Assembly: GCF_000002075.1 (NCBI RefSeq)
Contig: NW_004797316.1
Span: forward strand, 84,439-148,438
Direction of reading: 5' to 3'
DNA length: 64,000 nt
Source of the DNA: Aplysia californica
Taxonomy: Eukaryota > Mollusca > Gastropoda > Aplysiida > Aplysiidae
A program made the translations under genes and the position numbers. The notes beneath the pieces were generated by a model. The model was not told where the DNA came from. It worked only from the letters and a program-made list of their open reading frames with translations, and made no database searches. Of the stretch, positions 1 to 12,236 are shown one piece after another. Position 1 is the stretch's first letter. The number at the start of each line of letters is the position of its first letter.

Positions 1-135
1 CACACCGATAGACAGTATTCCGAAATGAGGAAAAACAGGTCTTGTTTCACACCGGGTGAGAATAACCTACGCTGGCAAGTCTCACCCGGGGTGAGAGGTA
101 ATCGTATTTTTATTCTCACCCCGGGTGAGGATAGC
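1..135. repeat. Cluster of CTCACCCGGGGTGAG palindromes
   Basis: Three forms in 130 bp: CACCGGGTGAG (about 49-60), CTCACCCGGGGTGAG (about 82-96) and CTCACCCCGGGTGAG (about 115-129). Each is a near-perfect palindrome. Confidence 0.7.
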
Positions 136-338
136 CACTTCCATTTTTTCTACTAATACACCCGTCTCATGTACAAGCTTGATATACTTTATTTCTAGTA
201 GTATTTTGCATGCTGAACACGAATATGGCCTTCATTTTTGCCGCAAATCAATAGTTACTGAGTTATTGATGTTTGAAAACAGAACTAGGACCAGTGGCGT
301 AGTAATATTTGACTTATTTTTAACAACAGGGGGGGTTT

Positions 339-358
339 CAGGGGGGCATGCCCCCCTG
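339..358. repeat. Perfect 20-bp palindrome CAG6CATGC6TG
   Basis: CA, six G, CATG, six C, TG reads the same on both strands. It lies in a G-rich stretch and resembles ends or cores of small DNA transposons, but no partner was found. Confidence 0.75.
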
Positions 359-1049
359 CATTTCACAATGATTTGATGTTTTGGCAATTAGGATTGATAT
401 TTACACGAAAACAATTGATTTGCAAGGGTTTTAGTGGCCCCACGTGTGTTCTGCAGCAAAAATTATGGCAGTTTAGCCTTCATATCAGTGTATCTGTGTG
501 TGGGGGTAAAAGTAAAAATTTACCAGGACTTTTGAGTGGGTTATATATATGAGCAATTGCCAAAACGTGACTCTCTTGAGACTCAGTGGTGCAAAAAAAA
601 TTTTCTTACCAATTTGACTCCCTTTTCTGTCAGTCACAGATTGACATTTAGTGCTCATATTCCTAGAGTATTAGAGCAAGGAGATGTAGGGTTTCGGAGA
701 TATGGGTCTATTGGTTTGGCAACCAGTGTATTTCTTGTATGTAACAGTGATGACAAAAACAGATAAGCAGCAAGGCAAATTATGGACTTTAAATTCTATT
801 TGTTTAGTAAACAAAGACTTAGTACACTATGAACTCCATTCATAATGGTAATATAAATGACAAGCATTGTAACAATGACGCAGTGCTCAGAACATGTCAT
901 CATTGTTATGTACACGAAAGGACACACATTGGACATTATCACTGACAACACATCACAATAGTGAAAGGCTGTACAAATACAGTTATCAAATCCTCAGTAC
1001 CAGAAAAAGACATGTGTAAAACCATTTTTAAACTATTATGAGGCAAAAG

Positions 1050-1600
1050 CACAAAATCAATGGAGCTGACTTGTACATAACAGTGATGACAAACATGACT
1101 TGTACGTAACAATGTACAGGAAAAGACAAAGTCATGCCTCCAGAGAGAAATGCGCACTCTAAGAATAAAAAAAAACCCAGGAGAGGTTTCTTTTGCTTTG
1201 AAACAGATATCAGGTCATATCAAAGACAGTGGATGATCTCAATTATGTTGCTAATTATGACAAACAGTACTCGTACATAACAGTGATGACAAAACATACT
1301 GGGAAAATGTAAAATCATGCCTACAAAGAACAAATTTGCTCTATGAGATACACAGATCAATAAAGGCGTATTTTGCTTCTAAATGAATCTTGCATGTATG
1401 AAATATATGTTGAAAACTTATTGATATTAGCAATGATGACAAATATTACTTGTACATAACAATGAAGACACAATGACACAATGTATTGAAAAAAAGCATA
1501 ACATACCAACAAAGAACAAATGTGTATTTTTGAGTTAGACAGATAAACAAGGACATGTTTGTTTATTTGTTTGAGAAAAGAGAGCACACATGATTTAAAA
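1050..1600. repeat. Degenerate tandem repeats, about 180-190 bp
   Basis: The unit core CTTGTACATAACAGTGATGACAAA-like is seen near 1070, 1270 and 1445, each followed by TCATGCCT-like and AGAGAA/AAGAACAAAT-like blocks and AGATAAACAAGG/CAGATCAATAAAGG. At least three copies, diverged. Further single cores occur at about 745 and 890. Confidence 0.7.
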
Positions 1601-2800
1601 AATGTTTGCTCTTAGGACAATGTAATTTCTAGTACGTCAGTCAGTCTTGTACGGCTGCATGACGACACACCAAACGTCATCACTAAGCACAAAAGCTAAA
1701 TCTATAACCACAGAAATGATCCATCTCTCAAAGTTTGTTCGCACGTCACACTCTTGTTCCAGGAATCCAATGTAAACGCCGCAATTTCACTAAAATATTC
1801 AATAGGGTGGCCTAAAAACACTCAAAACAGTCCAGTACGTCACATTCAACGTCAAATTCTTGTGCGTCACCGGACGCTAACGGCAATGACTACTTTCATT
1901 TTTCTCTTTCCCCCGTTGCCTCCGCTGTTCTGGGGAAGCGGGTAAGGGGAAGTCACTCAAGAAAATAATTATATCCGGGCACTGTTGATGATCCGTTCAA
2001 AACAAAATTCGGACTTCCGGTACGTCGCAAAGTGACGCCAATCACAGCGAATATTAAACAGCCGACCGAAATCGTAGATCTAGGAACCCGATGTTCCTAT
2101 CGTGCTTCGCGGCTTTTGAAGTATTGAATAAACGACAAAAAGCAAAAAGATTTAACCAGCTACGGTGATTCTACTGAAAAATAATGGTGTTTTCTGAAAA
2201 CACCTAGTCCGTGACGACACGACTGACGCACAAGTGATCCGAATTGTTAGTTTATTTACAATCAAACAAATAAACCGATTTCTTGAGCAAGTGAACCTTT
2301 CTCGATGACAAATAGCATAGGATCAAAGCACATGTAAAAAAACCCACCCAAAAATACTAAATTTTGGACATTCTTGGAAGTTTGCATTGGTGTGCTCAAA
2401 ATGACAGTCTAGGAATCACTAAAAAAACGAACATTTTTGGCAAAAAATTTACAAACTCAAGATTGTAAAGCTGACATAGGGTCTGAAACTGCTAATGCAG
2501 GTACTACATCCTATATTTGACTTGTGTATAAGTTTTGGAGGAATAAATACTAATGCATCACATTTTATGCACACTAATGTGAGATGTGTGTGTGTTTTTC
2601 CCCACGTTTTGGCAATGGCTCATTGTAAAAGATAGGGTTTAGTATATGATTGGGCAATAAAGAAAGTAAAACTGCTTTCGTATTTCCTTGTGTTCTCCTG
2701 CTTTCCACTGTCTCTCTACCTGTAATGTATATTATTATTAGTTACATGTTAATATCTGAAAACATACATAATATGACATGATTGGAAAAATCCATATTTC

Positions 2801-2888
2801 GACGTGACCGTGATTCGAACTTGTGAGTGAGAGAAGCAAACATGATTAGTAATCCAAAAGAGTACCACTATGCCACTAGGCTGTTGAC
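2801..2888 (-). mobile_element. tRNA-derived SINE relic
   Basis: On the minus strand: A box TGGCATAGTGG near 2865 and B box AGTTCGAATCA near 2815, about 50 bp apart. The rest does not fold as tRNA. It differs from the 41.3-kb head. Confidence 0.5.
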
Positions 2889-4060
2889 ACAAGGGGGTTA
2901 AAAAAATTCTTAAGAACCTACTGGAGTTAAGTGGGAGTGTATGACCTTTAAAAATTACCAAAACACAATTATTTTTTTTATCTCTAAGGATTTTGCCGAG
3001 GTTCCGTCACAAAATTACGACAGCTGATGGGATCGGCTTAAAAAAATAAAAATAAACAAAAGTAAATTTCTGAGTCGAGTCTACCTAATTTGCATAAAAG
3101 GGAGGACTTGTGTTGTTTGAGTTGCCACTGTGAACAAACGCGGATTTCTCCGTACCAGCCTACCTTTATTTCATTTTTTTTCGTGCGCACGTGTCGCGGT
3201 TGGGGATGAATGAAAAATTATACAAATAGCAATTTCATTTCGTACACGTTTTGAACAGAAGAAAAAAAGAAAAGAAAAAAAAGAGCCTTAAAAGGGAATT
3301 CCGTGGCAACCAATCATCAAGTGTCTAGATCATGCACACAAGAACACACACTCCTTAGTAAAAAAAATGGAGTAAAATATCGTTTAATCCCCTCAGGGGG
3401 GGTGGGAATAAGAGAAAATTTTATTCCCTCCCGCGGTAGAGCTGGGTCGCTAGCGCGAGAACAGAACTGAATTGCCACTCTTCCCTGCGGAACGCGATTT
3501 GAGATTCACTTCAGCGGAACAGTATCGCCTTCCTATTCCCGATTCACTCCCCTGTCGCTGTCACCACCTTGTGGCTTGTTTATAACCTACTGCTGGGTCG
3601 CGAGTCGAAACGGAACTCTTAGTATGGCTCCCTTTATTTTACAAAAGATGGCACAGTCCAAACCCCCCCCCCATTGAAACAAAATTAACATTAACCAATA
3701 GACAGAAGGAATTTTATGGAGCCATTGTTTTAGCGAATCATGGGGTGTGGGGGAGGAGGGGGGGTGAATTTATGGGGGGTCAGTAGAGGAGCGCAACAAA
3801 GGGTGGGGATGGGGGAGAGGATGGCGGGCGAGACGTCTCGATGGCGGTGCAACAAGAGTGGGACTTGTGAAGTGGCGTTGATATGACACTGGTCCGTTTC
3901 ATGCATACAACGAGCCCGAGGCTTAGTGTTCCACGAGCACTCGCGTACTCGCGATTCTTTGAAGCTGACTGAATCGCGAATCGCCACTCTCAGATTTGGT
4001 GAGCAGGATCCAGCTTTAACCCGGGGTGGGTGTAATGGCAGCTGCAAAAAATAGGCATAC

Positions 4061-4510
4061 TGAATTGTACATTAATTTTTAGTTTGCAATACCTAAAGTA
4101 TTTGTTTTTGAGACGAAACCAAAAGGTGCCTTACTGACACTTTTTTACTGACAGTACATGTATTTTAAACCTGAATAATTACTAATGAGACCTGTGTACT
4201 CAACAGGTTTCTGATAGGGCCTAAAATAAGTACGGCTAGACTGGCAGGCTATCCGCACTTATTAATGATGGCTGAATTGTAAGTAAAATTTTAGTTTGCA
4301 GTATCTAAAGTATTTGTATTTTAGACGAGACCAAAAGGTGCCTTACTGATATGCATGTATTTTAAACCTGAATAATTACTAGATCTAATGAGACCTGTGT
4401 ACCCAACAGGTTTCAGTCAATAGGGCCTAACCTAGATCTAAGTACTTAAGTACGGCTAGACAGCTAGGCTAGCCGTACTTAAGGATGGCTAGACTGGCAG
4501 GCTAGCTTAG
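4061..4510. repeat. Tandem duplication, about 210-240 bp unit, two copies
   Basis: Both copies contain TAAAGTATTTGT, CCAAAAGGTGCCTTACTGA, TTTAAACCTGAATAATTACT, ATGAGACCTGTGTAC-CAACAGG, TAGGGCCTAA, and GTACGGCTAGAC in order. The second copy (from about 4271) has short AGATCTA-type insertions and an extra GGCTAG-rich end. Confidence 0.85.
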
Positions 4511-5043
4511 CCGTTTCATTTAAACTTTGTAGGCTGCACTGAAGGCCTTAATAAAAACATAAAACTTTGAAGCTGTTTTCTCAAAACTTTGGTTTAACAC
4601 CCCCTCTTACAAATCCTAGCATATCTTAAGCTTTAAAATATTCAAGATTCGGTCAAAACATTTAAAAAGCAGCTTCTTTACTTAGCTTTGAATTTCTCTC
4701 AAGAATGTCTTTAAACTCAAAATGTAAAATTCCCAACAACTGGGACCTTTTTTCAGGCACGCACATACAATTATTATTTGCTTTATAATACAAAAAAGCA
4801 TAACTTTCTTTTTCAACGCCAATTTCCTAGTAAAAATTACTAGATTTAAAAAAATGATTATTATTGTTTCAACTCATACTTTATATCCTTTTTTATTCTT
4901 CACATGACTTGCACCTGCACTGATACACATAGGATACCAGACTGCCTCATTAATCAAATTAAGAGACATCTTGTGCAGTACAGTGTAGTCTTCAAAGCAT
5001 CTCCAGATAATCCTCCTGCTGCTCAGCACAAACCAGTGGAGAA

Positions 5044-5128
5044 ATGTCTTCAGATTCATCACCTGTGCAGGTTTATGTGTATGACCTCTCTGGGGGTCTG
5101 GCCAGAGCAATGTCTCAAGGAATTCTGG
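5044..5128 (+). CDS. DESI1: DESI1 exon 1
   Basis: Codes for residues 1-28 plus the first base of Gly29 ([19 protein letters not shown]). It ends at donor G|GTAAG. The open frame runs on into the intron but loses family similarity at the donor. Confidence 0.92.
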
Positions 5129-8100
5129 GTAAGACTTACAGAGGTTTAGGTACAAAGACATTGATGGAAAGAATCTTAGAATTTTGCTCTGAATTGTTTG
5201 CTGAAGTTTGTTTGTATGAAATAGGTTTTTAGGGAAGAAGAATTTATGTCAGAGTTTAGGTGAAGCTCTTGATTCAGCAGGAAAGATTTTTAAAAAATTT
5301 ATTTCATGTCATGTGTTTTTTATTTGTAAACTTTGATGAATAAGAAAATAGGCACTGTGCGATACTGAAAACCTCGAAAAGAAATAGAGGATACTATACC
5401 TACTACACATTCTGTTTTTATTTTTTCCAACAAAGAGAGTTGTGCCAGTTTTGAAAAATAATACAAACAGTATTTATCTTTATGTTGCTGTAGTTGCTTT
5501 AAATTGAAGAATTATCTTGGACACCTCGGATGTAGATGGATAAATCTGTTTCAATTACAGAGATTGTTGTTATTATGTTTAGCATAGGTGTGGACAGGCA
5601 TAGCTGGCTGGTCTATCTTTTTATCTGTTTTTGCAAGTTGTCTTCTTTTTTTTTTTGCTTGTGATGTTCTCTGTCCCTTTCACTTCTTCCCTCTGCAAAC
5701 TCATAGGTAGTTTTGAAAAATGTTGTACTTGTGAATTGCACCATTGTGGGAGAAGAAAATGCTACTTCTTTTGGCCTTGAACAGTGTTATTAAGTCAAAT
5801 GTGTTTTGCATAATTTACAGGAGTAAGCATGTATTCAAAAACAGTTTACCATTTATTCACACTTCTTAATTTCTTGTTTTCTGTTTTCAGGCAGACAAAT
5901 AGATGGTGTGTGGCACACTGGTATAGTTGCCTTTGGACAAGAATATTTCTTTGGTGGAACCACAGGGATAGAGGCATGCGCCCCTGTAAGTATTGTGAAA
6001 TTTAGTTGTTTGGGAAGCTTATTCTTTTTCAGCTTCAAGATTTGCATGACCAGCTTGATCGATGAACACATCTTTTTTTAGACTGGCAAAGGTAAAGATT
6101 GGCCTTTCTGACCAACCATGTGCAGAAATGCCACTCTTGTCATTTTAATGTCATTGTCATAGCAAGGAGTATGTTTATTTGTGGATTAATAAAAAGTTTG
6201 CAAGGCCCTGTCCATAGTCATTCAGCAACTTGGTCATTGGTGTCAGGGAAGATTTATATTGACTTGAAGATGGTTTGTATTTGAAAATTAATGTACAGTG
6301 GGTCTTTACTTCTGGAGTATTGTGTTTGTGACTTTGACTTTAGTGTCTCAACTGTAACCCCTGCTCTTCTTTTTTCTTTTTTTTTTTTGGTAAGTGTTTT
6401 TACGGCGCTCGCAACTGCAAACCCATGCTCTCTATGCACACCTAAAACCCATTTCAAGTTCTCTGTAGGTATTGCAAGACTACAGCTTTGGCAGGTCTGG
6501 TTGTGCACCCTTGGAGGCTGTCCCATCACTAACATCCATTTATCTGCTCATCAGTCATTTCAAGTACAGTAGCACTCTCATAATGGCTGTGAATGATGCT
6601 GGTTTTCCTTAATTTTCCTCTTCCTCCTTCTCCTCTCCCTCCATCACCTCCTACTAGTTTTGCTTCTGCTTGGTCTGCAGCTAGTGTGACTACTTCATTC
6701 TACTGTCTAATAAGGATTCTTTTTTTTTTGTAGCTCAAAAGAGATTCTTGAGGTAGAAGCTACTGAAATCCTGGAGTTCACTAATGTTTTGATGAATAAA
6801 TCAGGTTCCACGATTTATCTTATCTGCTACTGATTCGAGTTCACAGTTTAGCCTCAGTTATGTCAGATTTTTCAATTATTGAGTGTAAACACCATGTAAA
6901 TGTATGAAAAAGTAGCGAGATTATAAAAAAGATTGCACATATTTGTGAATAATGGTAAGTTGCTGCTGTGATTGAGTCTTTAGCCTGACCTCATAGAACA
7001 TAGTAATGTACATTCTTATTTAAGGATCATTTATTGTATTTATTTGTTACCAGTACTTTGAATTGTAAATTAAAACTCAATTTTTTGTGTTTGGATTTTT
7101 ATTCCTTTTCTCTTTCAACAGGGTGGCACTATTCTTGGCAATCCAACACAGAAGGTTGATTTAGGAGTCACAGAAATTCCTTTTGATGTTTTCATGGATT
7201 ATCTGCATGAACTAGCCCAAACCTCATTTAGGTATGTGAAAATATCAGATTGTTTATTGCACTTATATGTAAGTGTAAACAAACCTATGTATGTCTTCCA
7301 GAAATTTCAATAAAATGTTTTTCTCTCTACTTCCTAAAATTGTTCCAGCATCAAAGCTTAAAAAATGTTGACTGTGGATATTCTTCAGGCTGCTGCAGGG
7401 CTGTTTTTTATGTACTTGACTGCTTTCCTATCTAGTGCACAAGTTCCTTCGCTTGAGAAGTAGTCCCTAATTACTTTAAGTCTTTCACCGCCTTAGTGTT
7501 TTTGTATTCAGTTCGTACTCAACTCAATGTGATAAATTATGGCTTTTTCCCCATACTTGTTATTTAATGAAATTTTATGAAATTGTGAAACATGAATGCT
7601 CATAACAAATATCAATTCTATTTCCTGTATGTGCAGAGCAGAGACATATCATTTATTCCACCACAACTGCAACAACTTCTCCTCTGAAGTGGCACAGTTC
7701 CTCACAGGAAAGGATATTCCCTCTCACATCACCAGCCTCCCTCAAGACGTACTTAGCACGTATGTATTGGATTTTGTTAGTTGACAATAAATATGCCACT
7801 GGGGACCAAATGAATTATTGTGATGGAAGAGTACTTAATCTTAAGGAAGCTGTGGGTCAGTTTATGAGGCCTCAGGATTGGTTATTTAGCTTTGTGATCA
7901 TAGTTTTATTTATGAACCTCTGAAATTTGGCACAAATTGAACTAAAATACTTACAAAAATTTTAAAGAGAAACTTTTCAATTTATGCATGTAGTTGTTTC
8001 GAAAACATATTCTGTAGTCAATTTATTTCTTTAAAAAATTATTTTTTTTAAAATCATTGATCGAAAAAGCTTTAAAATTTGGCTGGTCTTCAGTGACTTT

Positions 8101-8464
8101 TTCTGAAACTGACTGAAAGATACAGAAAGCAAATTAATGCTTGGAAAATTTTTTAAAATTTCACTTTGAAGGGATCCTAGAAGAAAAAAAAATGAATGTA
8201 GAAAGATTTTCATTAACCAGTTGTACAATAATATATGATGAACATGAAAGCTTTGCAGTGAACAAAATTCAGCTGATTGCTTTGTTTTTGAAATGGTTTA
8301 ATTCATTAAAAAAAAGAAGAAAATACACCCATTATTTTTGCCGTGACTTCCAAGATGGCCAGCTCTCTCAAGTCTTAAGAAACACTTCCCTTTTGTGACT
8401 TTTAACCCAATTCACCCTGCGTTGCCGCGGCGGGCTGTGCACTTGTGTCCACCTGGCTTGCCGC

Positions 8465-8495
<31 letters not shown>

Positions 8496-10714
8496 AATCG
8501 GTCTGAACTTGACACACTGACCTTGGACACGCATTGTGCCCAAACCATTTAAGTTTAAGCTATGAATATTAAACTTCGCTCAGATTTTACTAAAAATGTT
8601 CTTTTAATATTAGTAGAGAGAAAAAGGAAGGAAAAAGCAGAGAAAACAATATATTCTTCGTCCGGCTGCGACTCATCGGCACTCAATTTACTCATAACAA
8701 CTTATAGTAAATCTGTGGTCTAGATCAAGCTTTTCTTCGAAGTTTTCAAGGCACTAAAATCAGTCCGATCGCCTTGTTTTTCTAGATTTATTTCTACTTT
8801 CACTTTCTTTGCCACTTAAAACAAAACTAAAAACATTGTTCATGTATTAAAACAAACACAAAAATAGCCGTGGCACTGTTGGTTTCTGTGGTTGTTGCTT
8901 CTTCTTCTCATCCATGACGATTTCAGTGTTCGCTTTCTTGCCATGATTTGCGGTGAGAAAACAACACAACTAACTCGTACTTGGCAAAAAACTGGATCGA
9001 AACAAGCTAGCAAAATTTTTTACAAGTCACAACTGACCTGTTACTTTCAATAGAAACCTAGATACAGTGGAAACCATATATAACAGGCCCGGTAATAACA
9101 GGGATCCGGTAATAACAGGGATTTTTTAAATCCCCGTTTTTTCCTACTCTTTGTCTCTATTAAAAGTTATCGGCAATAACAGGGCCTCATCACAGCCCAA
9201 CCGGTTATAGCAGGGACAAAGGCTCATTACAATGTGTAAAAAGTGAGAGAGAGAGAGAGTAACACAGTGATGGAGCAAGCCTGCGCAAACCATGCCACTG
9301 CAAGCACACGCAGCGTGTGAAGCGAAAGAGGGCTGCGGTGTGCTGCAGACCTCGATCTAGCCCGAAACCGTAATGTGTCACCAACGATGTCAAGCGCACG
9401 AGAAAATGCCTTTCAGTTGACAAAAAATATGAAATAATCCAGGCTGTTGACAAAAAGCAAGCTCCACTGGCAGAGATTTGTCGTCAGTTCGACATTCCAC
9501 AAGGGTCGATTCACACCATAATCAAGGATAGAGAGAAGATAGTGGCAGCATACTCCAATGGAAAGTTTGCTCTGGATCGAAAGCAGATGAGACTACCTGA
9601 TGCAGGTGCTGTGGACCAAGGTCTTCTGATGTGAGGCAATGGAGAAAGTTGGTGCCAAAACCCCTGTTCGTGGGTACTTGTGGCAAGGGAAACTACCCAT
9701 GAATAAGTACAGCTGGATAAGTCCACAAATGCTCACTTTCCTTGCATTTCTGATTTAACAGGGATGGGATATAACAGGACATTTTCTCTACTCCCACCAT
9801 CCCTGTTATATCAGGTTTCCACTGTAAGTGGTTCGGACTCAATTTTGTGGACTGGTATTTGGAAATGACTATTCTCGTAGCTTGGTGGATGGAAGCGCGT
9901 GGCAGCTATGAACTATGAGTATAGTCGTAGCACTGGTGCAATGGGTGAAAAGAATTACCTTTGTATTATGAATTAGTGCATGTAACAGATTTTCCCATTC
10001 CATTGGTAATGTAATGTAGATTTTTACAGTGTTCTGATTATTGAATGTCCTTCTCTAAAAGATGCAATAATGTTAACATCATTCGTATGAAAAGAACTGA
10101 ATGAAAGAAATGCTTTTATGATTTTATTTTTTTCAAGTCTGATCTATTTGATGAACCAAGGCATTGAAATTCCTGACTTTTTTTAGCAATAGTTTCTGTC
10201 CTATGCATTTTTTAGTGCACATATCTTTTACGACACAAATGCAGTAACTTTTAGAATTGTTTATAAATGTATGTGACATTATTGACGTGTTTACTTGACT
10301 TGTTGGTAAAGTCTGTTAGTTGGGCTTTGAATTCTGCTTGGAAGCTGTTTAGGAAAGAATTGGCCTGAATGTGAATAAATAAGATATTGTGTTTTCAGCA
10401 AGTTTGCTGTTGAGATTTGATATTACAGTCTAGCACGCACATAGCGAGCAGTTCAAGTCCTCAATCTTTGCTTATACATATATATTCTTTGTATTTAAAA
10501 CATATACTTAGCAAAATTTGTACATAACGAAGAAATTTTCGTATCCAGCAATTTTCGCTTTGTGCGTGCTGGACTTATAAATATCATTTAAGCAACTGGG
10601 GTTTTTTTTTCTGTCCTCAGGCCATTTGGTGCAATGATACAGCCCTTTGTGGAATCCATGCATGTACAAGGAGGCCACTCGCCATTCCAGTCATCAAATA
10701 ATCCACCTAACTAA
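5044..10714 (+). CDS. DESI1: DESI1-like PPPDE deSUMOylating isopeptidase, complete, 5 exons
   Basis: Known role: a cysteine isopeptidase of the PPPDE family that removes SUMO from selected proteins in cytoplasm and nucleus. Seen: exons 5044-5128, 5891-5985, 7122-7231, 7637-7759 and 10621-10714 join in frame with GT-AG introns to give 168 residues, the length of human DESI1. The order is VYDLSGGLA near residue 11, the His block GVWHTGIV with His37, then [13 protein letters not shown], and the Cys block [17 protein letters not shown] with Cys108. The catalytic His/Cys pair matches human His38/Cys108. The start ATG gives the family N-terminus; it has G at -3. The divergent tail ends SSNNPPN. Intron 4 (2.86 kb) holds a pogo-like transposon and a 29-nt G run. 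DESI2 is excluded because the [13 protein letters not shown] and VAQFLTG patterns are DESI1-type. Untranslated ends were not defined. Confidence 0.93.
5891..5985 (+). CDS. DESI1: DESI1 exon 2, catalytic His
   Basis: Preceded by a pyrimidine tract and CAG, followed by GTAAGT. It codes [20 protein letters not shown] and on to ACAP. His37 is the catalytic histidine of the PPPDE fold. The exon is 95 nt and ends in phase 0. Confidence 0.95.
6384..6425 (-). repeat. Partial SINE tail in DESI1 intron 2
   Basis: GTTTTTACGGCGCTCGCAAC TGCAA after a T run, matching one hairpin arm and half of the loop of the SINE tail; the second arm is absent. Confidence 0.55.
7122..7231 (+). CDS. DESI1: DESI1 exon 3
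   Basis: Acceptor CAACAG, donor AG|GTATG. Codes [20 protein letters not shown] and on to AQTSF plus two bases of Arg97. It matches the GGTLLGPP...VDVGSTEV segment of human DESI1. Confidence 0.94.
7637..7759 (+). CDS. DESI1: DESI1 exon 4, catalytic Cys
   Basis: Acceptor GTGCAG, donor CAC|GTATG. Codes [20 protein letters not shown] and [20 protein letters not shown]. Cys108 in HHNCN is the nucleophile. Confidence 0.95.
8467..8495. repeat. Homopolymer G, 29 nt
   Basis: Unbroken G run in DESI1 intron 4, just after GCTTGCCGCGA; length may be uncertain in assembly. Confidence 0.9.
9065..9824 (+). mobile_element. pogo/Tigger-like transposon, internally deleted, in DESI1 intron 4
   Basis: TA target repeats (9063-9064, 9825-9826) flank inverted ends CAGTGGAAACCATATATAAC and, reverse-complemented, CAGTGGAAACCTGATATAAC. 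Inside, on the plus strand from about 9392, the frame reads [50 protein letters not shown], the CENP-B/psq-type helix-turn-helix of Tigger transposases. It stops at 9634; the DDE part is missing. An ATAACAGG-type motif is iterated near both ends. Confidence 0.9.
10621..10714 (+). CDS. DESI1: DESI1 exon 5, C-terminus and stop
   Basis: Acceptor CCTCAG after a run of T. Codes [20 protein letters not shown] then [10 protein letters not shown] and stop TAA at 10712-10714. PFG...P matches the human PFGQALRPLL segment, so the remote exon belongs to this gene although 2.86 kb separates it from exon 4. Confidence 0.9.
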
Positions 10715-10910
10715 TGTCAAGTTTTCATACATTTGCTTTTGCTTTGGTAACGTTTCGGGTTGTTTTTTCAAAAATATATGTCTTTTCCACTTAGCCAAGA
10801 ATATAATGAAACCAGTGAATCTTTCCGGGAAGATATCTAAGGCACTCAGTTTTCTCTATCATTTCTATTTGCGTTCTCACAGTTGTCAGCGGCTGGGCAG
10901 TGTTCTTTAA

Positions 10911-11754
10911 CTCTTGTCCTGCGTCTGTGCTGAGATGCGAATCTTATCAGCAACCGATTATGTCGGACGCTCTGGGCAGGTTGCCGGGGTCACTCAGTGT
11001 GTACTGTTAGTGTACAGCAAGCGCGCCTGGAAACGTGTATTTTCGCCATGAATACTGAGGGAGTGTGTTAACCGATGATGAAAATAACACTCTATCTTTT
11101 ATAGCTTTCTATTTATAAAGTGTTACGAACACATGAATAACCCCCTCTCATAAACTGATAAGACATTACGAGTAGTTATGCCCATTCGAATAACCTTTAT
11201 AGACGCTCTTGTTGTTATAAATGACCTGGGCTTTGAAAGGGGATAATATAGGTCAATTTCTGAATGTTTTACACTCAAATTGTTCTTTTTACCTGCACAA
11301 TGGTATTCAAAATGATCAAACAAGTTTATTTTTTATCAGGTAGTATCATTTCATACAAAATCAAGCTCATTTGAAAGATTTTATATAGAAAATTGGAAGT
11401 CTTGTTAGTCTTGTTTCCTGACCATCCTTTCGAGCTCCTCATGTCTAAGTGGGTCAGTTTGTTCTATAATTTCATTGGACGAATATCTAGAGCTACCAAC
11501 TTGGCGTGTTTTGAATGAGACGTATGCCTCGGTTATGAACCAACACAGGCGGTTCTAGAAGAAGGCTACAAACGCACACAAACTCAAGCAGACTGACGCA
11601 CATACACTTGAGCTGCGTGAAAGCGTATCTGACGCGGGACCCAAATTGAACGGGAGATGAGCCAGGGGCCAGACAGACGTGGGACCAGAACGAAGGCGAG
11701 GTGCCGAAATAGGCCTATCGGGCGACATAAATCCGGCCCCCCACAGGATGAGGG
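10911..11754. mobile_element. TTAA-flanked piggyBac-like element downstream of DESI1
   Basis: TTAA at 10907-10910 and 11755-11758. Left end CTCTTGTCCTGCG, right end reverse-complemented CCCTCATCCTGTG: nine of 13 match. 844 bp, no transposase frame seen. It begins 196 bp after the DESI1 stop and may lie in its 3' UTR. Confidence 0.55.
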
Positions 11755-12236
11755 TTAAGAACTAGTGATGAATGATATGCTGAATCTCAAAAGTGTTGAT
11801 GTATCTACATTGCTTTTTACATGCAGAGTGACTTGATATGAGACGTTCATTTACACTGACAATATTCATAAGTGAACAATTGTGCAAGATATATATATTA
11901 TTATTATATATGGAAACAAAAGAGTTACCCTGTGGACCCTTAAAAGAGCACTTGTTTATGTGCTCTCTTTGGACTGCTCAGACTTACTTCTGTACAAAGA
12001 GACTGATGGCAGTGCAATGGCAAATGGGAAATATGAGTCTGCTTGGGTGATAGAAAATGACAACATGAATTTTTTTCACGACAAAAGAAGATGAGAATTC
12101 TCATCGGAAGGTAACGTCAAGTATAGCTAAGTCTTTATGTGTTGGTGAAATTCGTTTGGATTTTTTCTAGTGTCTCGAGTAAAAATTGATAGGGTTAATA
12201 AAGAACTGAAACATTACTTGCTCTTTAACTTAAGGC

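Larger units (their letters stand above)
360..4060. other. Non-coding stretch upstream of DESI1
   Basis: No protein similarity on either strand. Apart from the tandem repeats and SINE relic listed, 3170-3200 and 3430-4030 are somewhat richer in CG dinucleotides (TCGCTAGCGCGAG, GCACTCGCGTACTCGCG) and could hold the DESI1 promoter; no core element was identified. Confidence 0.5.

Noticed and set aside
8401-11758. One large TTAA element from 8401 to 11758 with CCC ends
   Set aside because: DESI1 exon 5 lies inside and the ends match poorly; the 10911-11754 pair fits better.
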